A stretch of 64,000 bases of DNA from Congeria kusceri (GCA_027627225.1 CM051032.1:68421320-68485319); one strand, 5' to 3'; shown: positions 1-11,286, counted from the stretch's first letter. The notes: a model not told the origin generated them from the sequence alone. Numbers and translations are program-made.

Positions 1-124
1 ATCATGGACAACACTTTTCCCAATTTATCGTAGTTTATTTAAACCCAACAGTTATTAGCGTAACTTACTAAGACATTAAATCTAGCATAACTTCAAATCA
101 AACACAACAATCAAAGCAACTTAC

Positions 125-352
125 GACGTAATCCACTTCTTCTGCATTGCTTTTTGACATTTCATTGCCTTCTTCTGTTGAAACTGTAAGCATTTCTTCA
201 TTGCCCTCAATGTGCACGAATACACGAGGAATTAGACCTATAGTTTCATGTTGTGGCCAGATAGGGAGCGGTGGATCTTTCGAAAAGTCATGCTTTGTCT
301 GAAGCTTTCCATCATAAAACAGCTTTGAAGGAAGGTCACATATCTGAGGATG
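125..352 (-). CDS. HELZ2: HELZ2-like exon: helicase domain 2A, motif IV region
   Basis: Starts after a pyrimidine-rich acceptor (AG at 353-354) and ends at a GTAAGT donor (119-124). It encodes HPQICDLPSKLFYDGKL, which completes the QYRMHP motif begun in the previous exon. This motif is characteristic of UPF1-like superfamily 1B helicases. The remaining C-terminal motifs (V, VI) must lie outside the window. Confidence 0.85.
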
Positions 353-3300
353 CTGAAATAAGACGAGAATGGTCAATATATGACGTCGTTTGCCTTTAAA
401 AATGCTAAATAAGCTTTACAAAATACTACTGGGAAACGATAGTGATTGAAGGTCTAGATTAGAAAAGAAGATTTGTACCATTCTGTATTGGTACTCCAAC
501 ATGGTAAAGTTCACATTATTGTCAAGTTTCTTAGTCTTATCCATGCGCGCATATCGTTCAAACAGCGACGTATCCATCCCAAGTTCGGCGGCCTCCTTGC
601 ATTTGATGATCGGTCGTAGCTGCATGTGGTCCCCAATTAGAACAACTTGCTCAGCCTTTGAAGCGATGATCGGAACCAGACATTTTGGTTCCGGGCACAT
701 GCCTGCTTCGTCCATGATAAGCTGTTATAAAAATGCGTCCATAAATAGTCGATATACGATCTTCAAAGGAAATATTATAAACAAACAATATTTACTTCAC
801 GACGCCAAAGTGCCATAAATGTTGTATTAAACAATGAAGGGGTTTCACGGTGCACTAGGAAAAGTAAACACGATATTAATTAACACTGGCTCTGTAATTT
901 GCGAAAAACAATGCTTTATTTTATACTTTTCGGAGGTTTATAGGGAAATATAAGTGAAATAAAATTGGTAATTCACTGTTTTAAAACAGTAAAAAATGCA
1001 ACTTTGATAATGAAACATTTTCACCGGGAAGTTGCAAAATACCAAAAAAATAGCACATGTTCAAGCATAAAATATAAATAAAATTTGTTGGTTTCGGTAG
1101 AATATCAATTTTTGATTCACTCGTGATCATATAAAATATACATTTTTACTCGTGGCTGCGCCACTCGTCAAAATATAAATTTCAATGATCACTCGTGAAT
1201 AAACATCGATATTTTACCGCCGAAACCAACACATATTATATATTTCTTTGGGTTTTGGATTGGTATAATTTTATTGACATTAAAATTATATAGAACTGTT
1301 GATATCGTCCTTAATACCTGTTGAATGTTTAATACTTGGATCAGGTTGTGGTTAGTAGCGACATCAGCAGTGCACAGAATTATGTAGTACTTCTTAATTT
1401 CTTCCTCGCATGCCAAACGTAGCAATTTTTTATATTCCTTTACTTTCTCTGGCATCGGAATATAGTTGTGGTCTTTGAAAAACTTGTCGAAGGTATTGAT
1501 TTCCTCAGCGTGCGGTTTTCCATCTTCGCGAATAAGACGGTGCAAGGAAACACATCTAAGGTCGTATGCAGGCTCTAAGTTCTTGGAGGTGTAGAACCTT
1601 TTGCCAGGTATTGGGAAATCAATGGCTTCGATTGACTTTCCATAAACCCTGACAAATTTGGGAGTGTATATTCCCATCTTTTTTAACATCCATCCTGTTG
1701 AGGTAAACACAGTGTTAAGCAAAAATTTACTGTCTAAAATAAGACGTGTACATTTTCTAAAAAGTACATTATTTATTTTTAAAAGTTAAATATTTAATAT
1801 AACATGTTAATTCACAACGGTGCAGTCCAAATCGATACATATACCTCTTTAATAAATATAATGTATTTCGTCAGGCAAAACGATTCCTGTAAACTTCACC
1901 ATTATCCCCCGTAAGCAAAACATGTAAGACATCTAATTATTGCGCGATAAATGAATGCATGGACTATGTACAGTGTACTGGAATTACAATGATAGTTAAA
2001 ACATACTTGCTACAAGATCCACGGATTTATTCGATGGGCCACAAAATAGGACGCGTTTCCTCTGCAAACACTGGGTACTGATCTTTTCATTGATCTTATC
2101 AAAAAGATAGATTAATTTGATGCCAGTATGTGTTTTTCCAGTTCCTAAAATACAAGTTACCACACAGATACACTGTCCTTGCAAACGTTTTTAAATGCAT
2201 GTAAAACTGATTAACCAAACATATTCGCCCTGCATGATTTTTATGACCATATACTAGTAGTGACAAAATGTAAGGAACTGTCTAAGACAACGTAAAATAT
2301 ATTAAAAGAATATCTGTAAATAATTTGTTTGTCATATTTCTGGAATAAAATCTCGTTAATATTTAATTTCTAATGGCTTTGATAATAGTATATGCGCAAA
2401 ATGTCGTATTGGTAAATAACGCATTGCTTTACAAAATGAAAAAAAAACAAGAAATACCAGGCGGCCCTTGTATCAACGTAAAACGTGATCCCATAGCTTT
2501 GTCAATTGCCTCTTGTTGTTTTTTGTTGTTCCTGGGCATTGCACGCCTTGTTTTGTCCTTTGAACATTCCCCGTAGTGAAGATCCAATGGCATCCCTTTA
2601 AGGGCATCTCGGTAACTGGCATCTGTGAAAGTGGGAAAAAGACACATAATTAACTAGCCCTAAATGTGAATTAAGATATACACATTTTAAGCGCATTGAT
2701 TAAACAAGCAGTACAGAGAAAACATTGTTAGAGAAACTGAAAGTGCAAACCCAAATTTAGTATTCGCCGTTTTACTGCTATTTGTTTTGAAAGGCAATCT
2801 TCTGATGTTTGAAGAACTTGAATGAATCTTTCCGTCCGACTGAAAATAAAATATAAATATAGTAAGAACTGAATAATTTCTTTCGCCCGACTGTAAACAG
2901 AGTATTTCAAATGGTAATTAGCAATGTGCCAATTAAGAGAATTTGTTTTGTACACATCATACTTACCAGTCTACATCTTTCTTCTTTAGTATTTCCACAC
3001 TGCATGGCGAATGGCCACCTGCTATCTCGGAAGGAACACACCCGGATCTGGCACATAGTTTAAACGAAACTATGAGTTTGTCACTGTGTGGTCCTTTCTG
3101 CTTGACACTAGTGACCGCCCCGTGAGCGATCCAGTAGTTCGAAAGTATGTTTGCAACATCTGGTGTGCTAATGCTTGTTGGAAACGGTGCTTTAATGCAG
3201 AGCCAGTCGCAGGACTTTTCAACGAAATCATTTTCATCATGTTTTGTACCTTCTCGTTGTATACCAGATATTTCTATATTTCTTTCATCACAGTGTTTCA

Positions 3301-6300
3301 TTGAAAGTACGAACTTCCCTGTAGTCCCTGACGTATAGTTAATGCTAACATTATTTATGCAAACATTATCATTAGAGCCACCCACTATATTGGAGGCTGA
3401 TTCCATGAGAATGATTGGTAGCCATTCACCGACATACTGGTTCACGCTGCGATGTGATTTCGATACAGCCACCGTAGAGTAATTAGACAGGTGTAACACA
3501 GGATTTTCTGTATGCAACAAACAAAAGGTAATGGAATCGGTCATTTTGAAACACATGGGCTTTGGAACCATTATTCCCCTTAAAGGTCCAGCTGATATTG
3601 GGACAGTTATCACCTGACCTCGTTTGAATTCAATTGAAAATTTCGTGAAAGGTTTTAAGTCCTTTAAATCAACGCTTTCGGTACTGACATCGTCAAAACC
3701 TGGAAAAATGGACGAATGCTGCGCGGATGCAGATTGAATATGTCTTTCGAAATCAGCATTGTGGCCATTTATTGCGGATTTCAGCATGTGGGCCCATGTG
3801 CAAATTGGTATCAGTACTGAGTTTGTGTTTGAATTGAGACGTAAACAGTCCTTATTATCTGTACCTTTTGGATATTTAAATGCATTCCCTTTACTGTCGT
3901 ACAACCGTTTCCTCCAAGTTGCCACCACATACTTTCCTGATTCAGCTTGCTTTAGCTCAGGTTTATAACCCATTTCCAAAAGATTAAAAGCCAGTGTCCT
4001 ATCTTTTCTCATAACATTTCTCAATGTTGGTGTGCAAAAACTTATGCCGCTAGATAATTTCGCAGTTCCAGTGCTCTTTTTAGTAGAGAACAATGTCTTT
4101 TGTACTCATTTGCACGAGTGTGCTTTGAAGACAAATCGACGCAAATTGATTGTATTTCATTTCTTTTATATGGACATGGTTTCTTGTGAAGATACGCCCG
4201 AAGAAGCCTGTGCACCACCAAATCAATGTAACGTCGTATTGGCGACGTAAAGTGAACATATGGGAAGACATTGAGGTCGTAATGCTTACCATCGTCAGCA
4301 TCCGACGATTGTCCATTACAGCAGACATAACCAGCACTTTCTTGAATGGAAAACCAATGCAGGTTGACAACATGCTGCACGGGAAACATCTGGTCGCACA
4401 TGAGTATTTGTTTTGCCATTCTGGTGGACTCTCTTATCGCCTGCCACAGTTTCTTGGGAACAGTCACGTACTTTCCATCCAACGAATCACTTTCCTTCGA
4501 TAAAAGTGTTTGTATACCCCGTACGTTGCCAGCTAAGCACCTGTCTTGTAAGTGAACAACAACATCAATAAATACATCATTTTTTGTCAGAAAGTCGTTC
4601 ATGTTTTCAACTGACGGTGGTGGTTGATATCTTACAGGAACACATTCTGGGAATTTGTCGTACAAAATATTTCCGACAGTTAGGTTGGTGAGAATCATAA
4701 ATTCTTCTACAAGATAATGAGCTTCCGGTGTGTTGTTTTCTCCATTGTCGTCGTCAAACACTTGCTTTGAATAATACATCGCATTTCCTAAACGTTGTTT
4801 GCGCAGTTCTGTTGCAATTTTAAACAGGTTCTTTATGTCATTTTCAATTTTACCCGTCACTATACCCGACGCATCTTTTGTGAGTATGGACTGAACCTCG
4901 GCATATGTTAATTGTTTCCGCGATTTTATAATTGTCTTGGCAACGTCTTGTGCGCTTACATTGCTGGTTTTCAACTTTCCATTTGTATCGAAGCTGTGAA
5001 ACACCGATAAAGCTAATCTACGTTTACCTTCTAGCAAACTACATTTTCTTGTACTAATAGGCTCGGGTAACATATGTCTTGTTCTTCTAATTTCTGAATA
5101 AAAGCTACATGATCGTTCTTTGGCTTCGGCATCACATGCGCCGTCTTTTGGCACGTACTCAGAAACGTCTGTTATGTGTACTCCAACTCGATATTCGCCT
5201 TCATTTTGTTCTAAGCTGATCGCATCGTCCAGGTCTTTCGCATTTGGCGGATCTATTGTGATCGCATCAAGATTTGTACAGTCCCTTCTGCCTTGCTGCT
5301 TTTGAATGCTGGGTTCATCAAATCCCTCTGCATTCCCTAATTTCTTCACTTGTTTCACTGCTTTTTTGCTATAAATGGACGGTACTTCGTATTGCATATT
5401 CAAAATTCTTAGGCCATTTGTTATATTATTTCCCCATGGTAATATTTTAACAACTGCTCCAAGAGGATACGTGAACCTTGGGTTCCAAGTTATCATCACA
5501 ACCAAATACACGAAATGTTGTTCTTTTGGTGTCACAGTCACGTCTTTTGATTTTCTTAAAACTCTTACCCGCTCGTCATAATGATAAAGAGTAAAGGTTG
5601 AGCTGTTTTCGTCGGCCTGCATTGTGTTGGTACGAATTTTAATTTTTGGAACTGTATTACACATTGGTCGCAATAAGTTGCTTCCATTATCATCAATTGT
5701 ACATATAAACACGGGATTTTCGACATTTGGGTATCTATGACGTTTAAGAATTCCTATTACTTTACCATTTTTGTTGTCAGGTTTATTGTTCTGACGAAGC
5801 ATTTCGACAACTACCTCGTCTCCATTGAAAGTTCTGCCTATTTTGGATCGCCCTGATATTTGTATGGCAGAACATCCTTCTATCCTGTCAACAGGGATAC
5901 ACGTTGCATCGTGACAACCTTCGTGATGTATTATACATCTTATGTACTTCTGTGGATCGGAGTCGAGTTTTTCACGCAACTGTTTGTCGTTTTCACAATG
6001 TTCGTATATGTTATCATATTCTGTTTTGGGTTTGAATTGATTGACAAAATGTTGTTGCAAGTCCATCCCTTTGTTTACCGACTGTTCTTCTTCATGACAG
6101 TTCGGTATTTTGTCACCACTATACATACGTAAACTTTGTTCATAAAAATCAATTTCCTCTGTCGTTTCTTCTGTCGATGGTTCCACTTCGTCCATTACAA
6201 ACCCAATGTGTTTATCATCTATTTTTTATGCAGTGTTACACTCTACTTCTAAATCGTCAGAATCAGAATCAGAATCATATGTTTCAGTTCGCACAACTTT

Positions 6301-9300
6301 ACTGAGCCCTAGCTGATGCTTAGCGGATTCACGGTGAGATACATCGTGTAGCAATTGTTCTGGCTGTGAACCTTTCTGGTTAATGTGTGTGATTTGATTG
6401 TTAGATTTGCGCTTCTCTTCCACAGTCTCAGTGTTAGTCTTGGCAGTTCGGCTTTGTTTACTTAGATTTCTGGCTTTGCCTGTACGTAACAATGGTGAGT
6501 GTATTTTTATGTATACATCTTTTCTACTTGCTTACTGTGTAAAATAGTACCTGTATATATATTGACATTGAAACAATTTGTAAGATACAACTAGGTCAAA
6601 AATAATTATTTAGGAGTTTTATTTCGAATACGTACGTTTTCGACATTTCTTGTTTTTCTTCAGTGGTTTAATATCCTAAAATAGAAAAAGCTTGAATAAC
6701 AATTATGTTCATATTTTTTTTCAAAGTATAAAGGAATTAACTTTAAATAAGTATTTTCTTTATGGGGTCTAACGTAATATGCCAAAAAGTGAGTTAGTAA
6801 CATAATACCTTAATACTCGAGTGCGACATTTATATAAATATATTAATTATATCATTTTTTAACAATTTACATTAGTTAATGATGTCAAAAAAAAAACCCA
6901 TATCGATCCGTTTAAAGCCACCAATGCTGTGTTGGAAGTATTCATTTGCATGCGTATTTCTATTCATTAATTCTAAGCTAAATGTGATGTTTTGCTCGCT
7001 TTAACGCGGTTTTAACGATCAATAATTCTATTGATCAATAGTTTAGGGAGCCAATGGTCTTAAGTAGGGCGATTTCGAAATATTGACTTGCGGGACCAAC
7101 TTTTTACTTTGCAGGATACGATGCACTAACAATCGATACCCCCAAGTTTATGCGCTACATCGGCTATTCCGGGCGGTTCAGAATAAGTCAACACGTAAAC
7201 TGTTATGCATATTATTGCGATTGCATTAAGTATTTTGCATACAAACCTATATATCTACCAAGATGTTGAAAGTAGGGAATATAACAAAAGTAGTTCGATT
7301 TGTCTTGTGTAAAAATGGCTTTGCAGAAATTCAATTTCATTCAAACGAATGTGTCCTTTCTGTTACATTATTTTTGCACTCTGTTTCTCCTGATTTTGGT
7401 TTCGTTCCTTTTCTCGCCAGCAGTCTTTCTACGCTATCAGCTTTGATTAACTGTGTATTTGTTTTGTCTTATTCGTGTTGTATATATTCACTATAATGGA
7501 AAACTATCGATTAATTTCCTTACAGGATAACGAAATGTTAACTGGTGTTTATCTGCTACTCATCGAGTTTCATAATGTTTTGAATTAGTATTGTTATTTA
7601 CTAACTTTGGAGTCTTGAACACCTTTATCTGCTTCCGTTTTATTCAATACAGCTTGCAGTGACATCGTCAACAACTGTGTTGCCTCCACGTCGTCTTTGT
7701 TGAAAGTATTCAACACTAAAATAAACTGGGTTTTTTAATCTTTAAAAAGATATAGAAAAATGTCGGTAATGTATACTTAATAAAGTTAATTTCATAGTCG
7801 TGTTTATGTTTGCTACAATGAAAATGATTCAAAACAACATAATATGCACGTGTGAAATGGGCAATAGTAGGCTTACCCGTGCAAGTCAGTTCCAATACTT
7901 CTTTGTGCCGATTCTTCAATTTGACCAGTACAATAATACAAGTGTATTCTAAATATTATGTTACATGTACATGTATAGGATGCAAATATAAATTTTATGG
8001 TATTATATTATGGTATTATATGGTTATATTTTAGTTAAAAGGCTGGACAGGAATATACCATAAAAATAATATAAATATCCTACGTTCATCGATGCAAAAG
8101 TTCAAACGAAGCGTTAACATTGTTAATATATAGGATCTGACACGAGTTGTCATTTCATACCTTATTTATTTAAACGGGTTCAGGAATTGTGTTAGTAAGC
8201 GAGCCTTTGGCAATTACTAACTAACGAATTTCCTGGACGAGTTTAATAAAATATGGTATGACAACGAGTGTCTTTTTTATCACATGCTTTTAAACAAAAT
8301 AAAATCCTTCTTCTGTTACCAAAATAAGTTGGTAAATCATCAAAGTTGTGTACTGACGTGACGTCATTTCATGTTGACGACGTCATTTCACCAAAATAGC
8401 GTCATGCGATTGGTCAGTCAACGAATATGTAGCCAATGAAAACGCTAAAATTGTTATCTTACACATGTGTAAGATAAAAATATCCGTAATGACTGTATTA
8501 CACGGAAAACAAGGTATAGCATGTGATAAAAATGAAATCGTAAGAAAAGATATAAATGGAATAATTCTACCAGAAATATGCTTCTTAATATATCACATAT
8601 TTTGTGAAACAATAAAAAATATTTACCAGTTGAAACAAGCATCTAGCACGTCTCAACAAGAAAGAATACTTGTATTTGTTGTCCAATATAATAGCTGGCC
8701 CGTGGCGGTAACTTCCAAACAGATAGCGATGTTGATTATCTACATCAGTGTCAATGTATAAACACAATTCAAACTTCTTTCGTTTCTCTGCAACGTCTGC
8801 TATGATAGCTAGATCTTCGAACAGATGAAGGATTTCCTACAATAAACACTCATACATTTCAAATTCTTCCCCATTGCATTTCCTTCCTTTCTATAACACA
8901 AAATGTGTGTTTTATCAGCTCTAAAATTGTACGTGTATATTTAAAGGCACAGAGTCAGATTTTAATTAACACTATTTTGAAAAAAGAAATTAATTGTTAA
9001 TTGTATAGAATTGATAAAAATATGTTGCGTTGTGTTGTGCTTTTGAAAAAAATATTCCATACCTAACCATACTGTAAAACAAGTTCATACGAAGTTTACA
9101 TTTGTTGAGATTGTGAATGACCTTGACACGGAATATAAACATTTGGCTTTCAAATTGTTCAGTAAGTAGTATGTGTATATAGATTGTGAATGACCGTGAC
9201 ACGGAATTCAAACCTTTGGTTTTCCAATTGTTCAGTAAGAAATATGTGTATATAGATTGTGAATGACCTTGACTCGGAGAGCAAACCTTAGGTTTTCCAA

Positions 9301-10442
9301 TTGCTCACTAAGGAATATGTGTATATAGATTGTGAATGACCTTGACACGGAATGCAAACCTTTGGTTTTCCAATTGTTCAGTAAGGAATATGTAAATAAA
9401 GTGTTACCTCGAATCTGATACGGGGATTGCCTTGTGAAGGTCCTGGAAGTAGCTTGGTCCAAAGAGACCGTGAGACGGTCGTGTGTGTTTCCGGTGTCCA
9501 TTCGTCATCAAAACATGTTGCTGTGTACATAATCAGTGATGTGAGCATTTTGGTTGTACAACTCAGTTAAGTTTTTGAAAACAATATGTAAAAATTACCA
9601 TCGTGAATTGATCACAAAATTAAAGATCACATTTTGAACATCACATTTTCTACGCAACATTACTAAATCATAAATTAATATAATTTCATGTTAATGTTAT
9701 AATATAAAATTGTTCAGAAGGCATGGATGACGTACCTAAGTAGAAACATTTTGTAGCCAAAAAGTCCTCCTCTACCTGAAAGACGATTCAAACAATGGCT
9801 TTATTCACAACATACAAGTACTAAAAGTACACATGTACAGTCGTGTGTATAATCCTACGAAAAGAAAAGCTAAATGTCCGGAGATAATTTTATTCCTATC
9901 AGCTAACTTACACAAAGTCGTTGCCTATAGCTGTCTGAAAAATAATGTTATCTACTTTTATCAATAACGAGATTAGTAAAAAAAAAATCAAATAATCGAT
10001 TTCAGAACTAAAAAGATATCGGACGCAGAACTTGAGAAATAATTTCTAGTTGACGAAACCTTGTAGACATTTCAATGTTAGCAATTTGTATTACTTTTTG
10101 TTGTACTGAATACAAAAGAAGTGTTAACTGCACAGCGACACTTTAATAAGCACTTTAATAAATGCAATTGAGTTAATTTCTTAGACTGTATTGAACATCT
10201 TTATATTTACGTTCAGTGTTTAATACTTAACACACCCCCGCAAAGATTGCGCAACATTCTCGAAACCAGTCAGTAAGTTTCTCGTCAGTCTCAACAGATG
10301 CACCACTTTGTAGATATTGATTCATTGCTTCTTCCGCTCGCACCTGCGCCTCACGTGCACGCCTTTTGGCCTCCGAAATACGCCCGCACTGAACGTCGTC
10401 CTGTCCTTTGGCTATAAGATCATCAATCTTTGTTTCGCACAT
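125..10442 (-). CDS. HELZ2: HELZ2-like RNase/helicase gene (multi-exon, 3' end beyond the window)
   Basis: At least 14 exons on the minus strand join with matching phases at GT-AG borders: 10236-10442, 9736-9775, 9408-9520, 8627-8836, 7877-7913, 7606-7715, 6636-6675, 2967-6479, 2751-2839, 2458-2622, 2007-2144, 1318-1694, 479-721 and 125-352. The order is helical/TPR-like N-terminus, basic linker, OB/cold-shock region, RNB ribonuclease domain, linker, then a superfamily 1B (UPF1-type) helicase. This RNB-plus-helicase fusion is known from helicase with zinc finger 2 (HELZ2), a nuclear RNA-binding protein that in mammals is interferon-inducible and has 3'-5' exoribonuclease activity; a role in RNA decay or antiviral response here is inference. 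No zinc-finger exons or N-terminal helicase were seen, so the gene is shorter than vertebrate HELZ2 or begins further upstream. Two lesions (stop at 6226-6228, frameshift at 4042-4093) leave open whether it is a pseudogene, two transcription units or an assembly artefact. Confidence 0.8.
479..721 (-). CDS. HELZ2: HELZ2-like exon: helicase motifs II and III
   Basis: Contains MDEAGMCPEP (motif II, Walker B, DEAG variant typical of UPF1-like enzymes), VVLIGDHMQLRP (motif III) and ends in LEYQYRM at a GTACAA donor. The acceptor AG is at 722-723. Reading frame and phase 0 agree with both neighbouring exons. Catalytic Asp-Glu is present. Confidence 0.88.
1086..1232. repeat. Foldback MITE in HELZ2-like intron
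   Basis: Nearly palindromic 147-bp element: TGTTGGTTTCGG at the left pairs with CCGAAACCAACA at the right, and TCACTCGTGATCAT pairs with ATGATCACTCGTGA further in. It sits in the intron between the exons at 479-721 and 1318-1694. No coding capacity. Confidence 0.7.
1318..1694 (-). CDS. HELZ2: HELZ2-like exon: helicase region between motifs I and II
   Basis: Encodes the segment from WMLKKMGIYTPKFVRVYG through IILCTADVATNHNL, where UPF1-like helicases carry motif Ia and the strand before Walker B. Acceptor taken at 1695-1696 because it gives a continuous alignment-like reading; a second acceptor 32 bp upstream (1727) keeps the same phase and would add 11 residues. The donor is CAG|GTATTA at 1317. 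Confidence 0.8.
2007..2144 (-). CDS. HELZ2: HELZ2-like exon: completes Walker A
   Basis: Begins G|TGKTHTGIKL directly after an acceptor (2145-2146). Together with the preceding exon it forms the P-loop GPPGTGKT, so an intron splits the ATP-binding motif in codon phase 1. It then encodes RVLFCGPSNKSVDLVA, the motif Ia region of UPF1-like helicases. The donor is GTATGT at 2001-2006. Confidence 0.88.
2458..2622 (-). CDS. HELZ2: HELZ2-like exon: Q motif and first half of Walker A
   Basis: Encodes NNKKQQEAIDKAMGSRFTLI followed by QGPPG. The Q-x-x-A-I-x-x-A pattern is the Q motif that precedes the P-loop in superfamily 1 helicases. Ends phase 1 at a GTATTT donor and starts phase 1 after CACAG. Confidence 0.87.
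2751..2839 (-). CDS. HELZ2: HELZ2-like exon: linker before helicase
   Basis: An 89-bp exon with acceptor TTTCAG (2840) and donor GTTTGC (2745-2750). It encodes RTERFIQVLQTSEDCLSKQ and a basic stretch; no catalytic motif. Both borders keep phase with neighbours, which is the main support. Confidence 0.78.
2967..6479 (-). CDS. HELZ2: HELZ2-like large exon: OB/cold-shock and RNB (RNase II) domains, with two lesions
   Basis: The exon starts after CAG (6480-6482) and ends at a perfect GTAAGT donor (2961-2966). From the ATG at 6195 a 717-codon frame holds an OB/cold-shock-like part (about residues 120-175) and the RNB domain (about 305 to near the C-terminus). The RNB signature TIDPPNAKDLDDAI gives the four metal-binding aspartates (D315, D321, D323, D324), and YVHFTSPIRRYIDLVVHRLL is the conserved RNB C-terminal motif, so exoribonuclease activity is plausible. 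Upstream codons (6229-6479) are in the same frame but one TAA at 6226-6228 interrupts them. Downstream, the frame closes at 4042 and reading continues in another frame from about 4093 to 2967, with a beta-rich linker containing YVVATWRKRLYDSKG. Confidence 0.85.
6636..6675 (-). CDS. HELZ2: HELZ2-like 40-bp micro-exon, basic linker
   Basis: A CTATTTTAG acceptor and GTACGT donor bracket 40 bp encoding DIKPLKKNKKCRKR. Joined to 6479 it continues into KARNLSKQSRTAK in frame, giving a lysine/arginine-rich stretch that could be a nuclear localisation signal (inference). Confidence 0.65.
7606..7715 (-). CDS. HELZ2: HELZ2-like N-terminal exon
   Basis: A 110-bp exon with TTTTAG acceptor and AAA|GTTAGT donor, encoding a helical segment with VEATQLLTMSLQAVLNKTEA. 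Phase 1 on entry matches the preceding exon; phase 0 on exit matches 6636-6675. No known motif; amphipathic helix content suggests a TPR-like repeat. Confidence 0.65.
7877..7913 (-). CDS. HELZ2: HELZ2-like 37-bp micro-exon
   Basis: Encodes NRHKEVLELTCT and ends phase 1 at a GTAAGC donor (7871-7876). The acceptor choice (AG at 7914-7915) is the only one that avoids stops and keeps phase 0 with the exon at 8627-8836. Short, so the call rests on phase continuity. Confidence 0.5.
8139..8272. repeat. Foldback MITE in HELZ2-like intron
   Basis: The 5' arm (GACACGAGTTGTCAT, then a TTTATTTAAACGGGTTCAGG stretch) is complementary, with mismatches, to the 3' arm ending ATGACAACGAGTGTC. About 130 bp, arms of roughly 50 bp. 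Different family from the foldback at 1086-1232. Confidence 0.65.
8627..8836 (-). CDS. HELZ2: HELZ2-like N-terminal exon
   Basis: A 70-codon exon with TTGTAG acceptor and CTG|GTAAAT donor, both phase 0. It encodes EILHLFEDLAIIADVAEKRK, then a hydrophobic/charged segment with HRYLFGSYRHGPAIILDN, ending in LLRRARCLFQL. Helical pattern and the LRRARCLFQL ending look like a tetratricopeptide-type helix pair; no database match is claimed. Confidence 0.7.
9108..9396. repeat. 73-bp tandem repeat, 4 copies
   Basis: Units begin AGATTGTGAATGACC at 9108, 9181, 9254 and 9327, exactly 73 bp apart. It lies in the HELZ2-like intron just 3' (on the minus strand) of the exon at 9408-9520. The unit does not contain recognisable exon sequence, unlike the arrays near 55-61 kb. 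Confidence 0.9.
9408..9520 (-). CDS. HELZ2: HELZ2-like N-terminal exon
   Basis: A 113-bp exon, ACACAG acceptor and GAG|GTAACA donor. In the phase set by 9736-9775 it encodes CFDDEWTPETHTTVSRSLW and ends RIRFE, flowing without interruption into EILHLFEDL of the next exon. An alternative phase is also open, but it does not join the next exon in frame. Confidence 0.65.
9736..9775 (-). CDS. HELZ2: HELZ2-like 40-bp micro-exon
   Basis: TTTCAG acceptor and GTACGT donor surround 40 bp encoding VEEDFLATKCFYL plus one base. Phase 0 entry matches the end of the 10236-10442 exon; phase 1 exit matches 9408-9520. Confidence 0.6.
10236..10442 (-). CDS. HELZ2: HELZ2-like most upstream exon recognised
   Basis: A 69-codon exon beginning ATG immediately after an acceptor (TTCTACAG). 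It encodes CETKIDDLIAKGQDD, the helix SEAKRRAREAQVRAEEAMNQ and DWFRECCAIFAG, ending at GTGTGT. Without splicing, the frame would stop three codons later. The ATG may be the true start (with an untranslated exon upstream) or an internal methionine. About 80 bp upstream (10510-10525) is a second TTCTACAG-ATG-GATGAAACAAA that resembles this exon start. Confidence 0.65.
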
Positions 10443-10839
10443 CTGTAGAATACCAATTTTAAAAAAAACGCAGTTTAAGAATAAAACTAAACATATTTTA
10501 GACGTCACAAAGTTTTGTTTCATCCATCTGTAGAATTACAAACATAACGCTTTTAGCTTTGAATTAAGCTTACTTTGTATGCAGTAGATATTTTTTTCGC
10601 ATCAAAATTAAAATCTTAGTTTTATCATGGTACCTAATTACTTATCTATTGATCAGTAAGTTCTCAACAGCACCCGTGTTTTCGCAAAACATGTCTTCCT
10701 TACCAAAATGTCCTTAAACTCACGGTTTTAATTTGTTTAAATTTAAAACTGCTCACACAACGAGATTAATTCAACGAGTTAAACATCGATTAAAGTTTAA
10801 AATAAATATGTAAATATTTTCTAGAAATAGATGTTAAGT

Positions 10840-10930
10840 ATAAGATCAATGAAACCACATAAACATAAGCTGGAGAGAAACCCTTATTAATTTCCACTGG
10901 TCCGTTATTATATAGGCAAATACAACACAG
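10840..10930. repeat. Dispersed repeat shared with 54145-54235
   Basis: ATAAGCTGGAGAGAAACCC followed by TTATTAA and a GGTCC(G/T)TTA segment occurs here and again near 54155. The rest of 10443-11016 shows no gene or other structure. Confidence 0.5.
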
Positions 10931-11020
10931 TACAATACAACAATACAACACAATACATAAAGTGATTAAAACTGAGGTCACCGCCTTGATACGGTCAATG
11001 CAAAGCATATTTGATTTTAA

Positions 11021-11286
11021 CCTGGGCTCGTATTCACAAATCTCTTAGGGAAAACTTAAGAAAAATCATTAAATTCATAAAATTCCTTAAGTCTCTGGCT
11101 GTTCCATGTATAGGTCTTTTAACATTAAAATGTTGTAAACTTGTAAATATTGCTTATATGTTTAATATTGCAGCCTTCTTTGTACAGAAATCATTGGATT
11201 TCACATAGAAAATTTGATACGAAATGTTCACTTAAGTACAACTTAAGTTAAGATTTCCTTTAGGAGCTTTGTGAATACCAGCCCTG
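11021..11286. mobile_element. MITE with imperfect terminal inverted repeats
   Basis: The left end CTGGGCTCGTATTCACAAA and right end TTTGTGAATACCAGCCCTG are inverted copies, and the complementarity continues inward for about 45 bp (CTTAGGG..AACTTAAG against CTTAAGTTAAG..CCTTTAGG). About 266 bp, no coding capacity: a non-autonomous DNA element. Confidence 0.75.

Noticed and set aside
4042..4093. Programmed ribosomal frameshift in the HELZ2-like exon
   Set aside because: No slippery heptamer with a following pseudoknot could be recognised; an indel or small deletion is simpler, given similar breaks elsewhere in the window.
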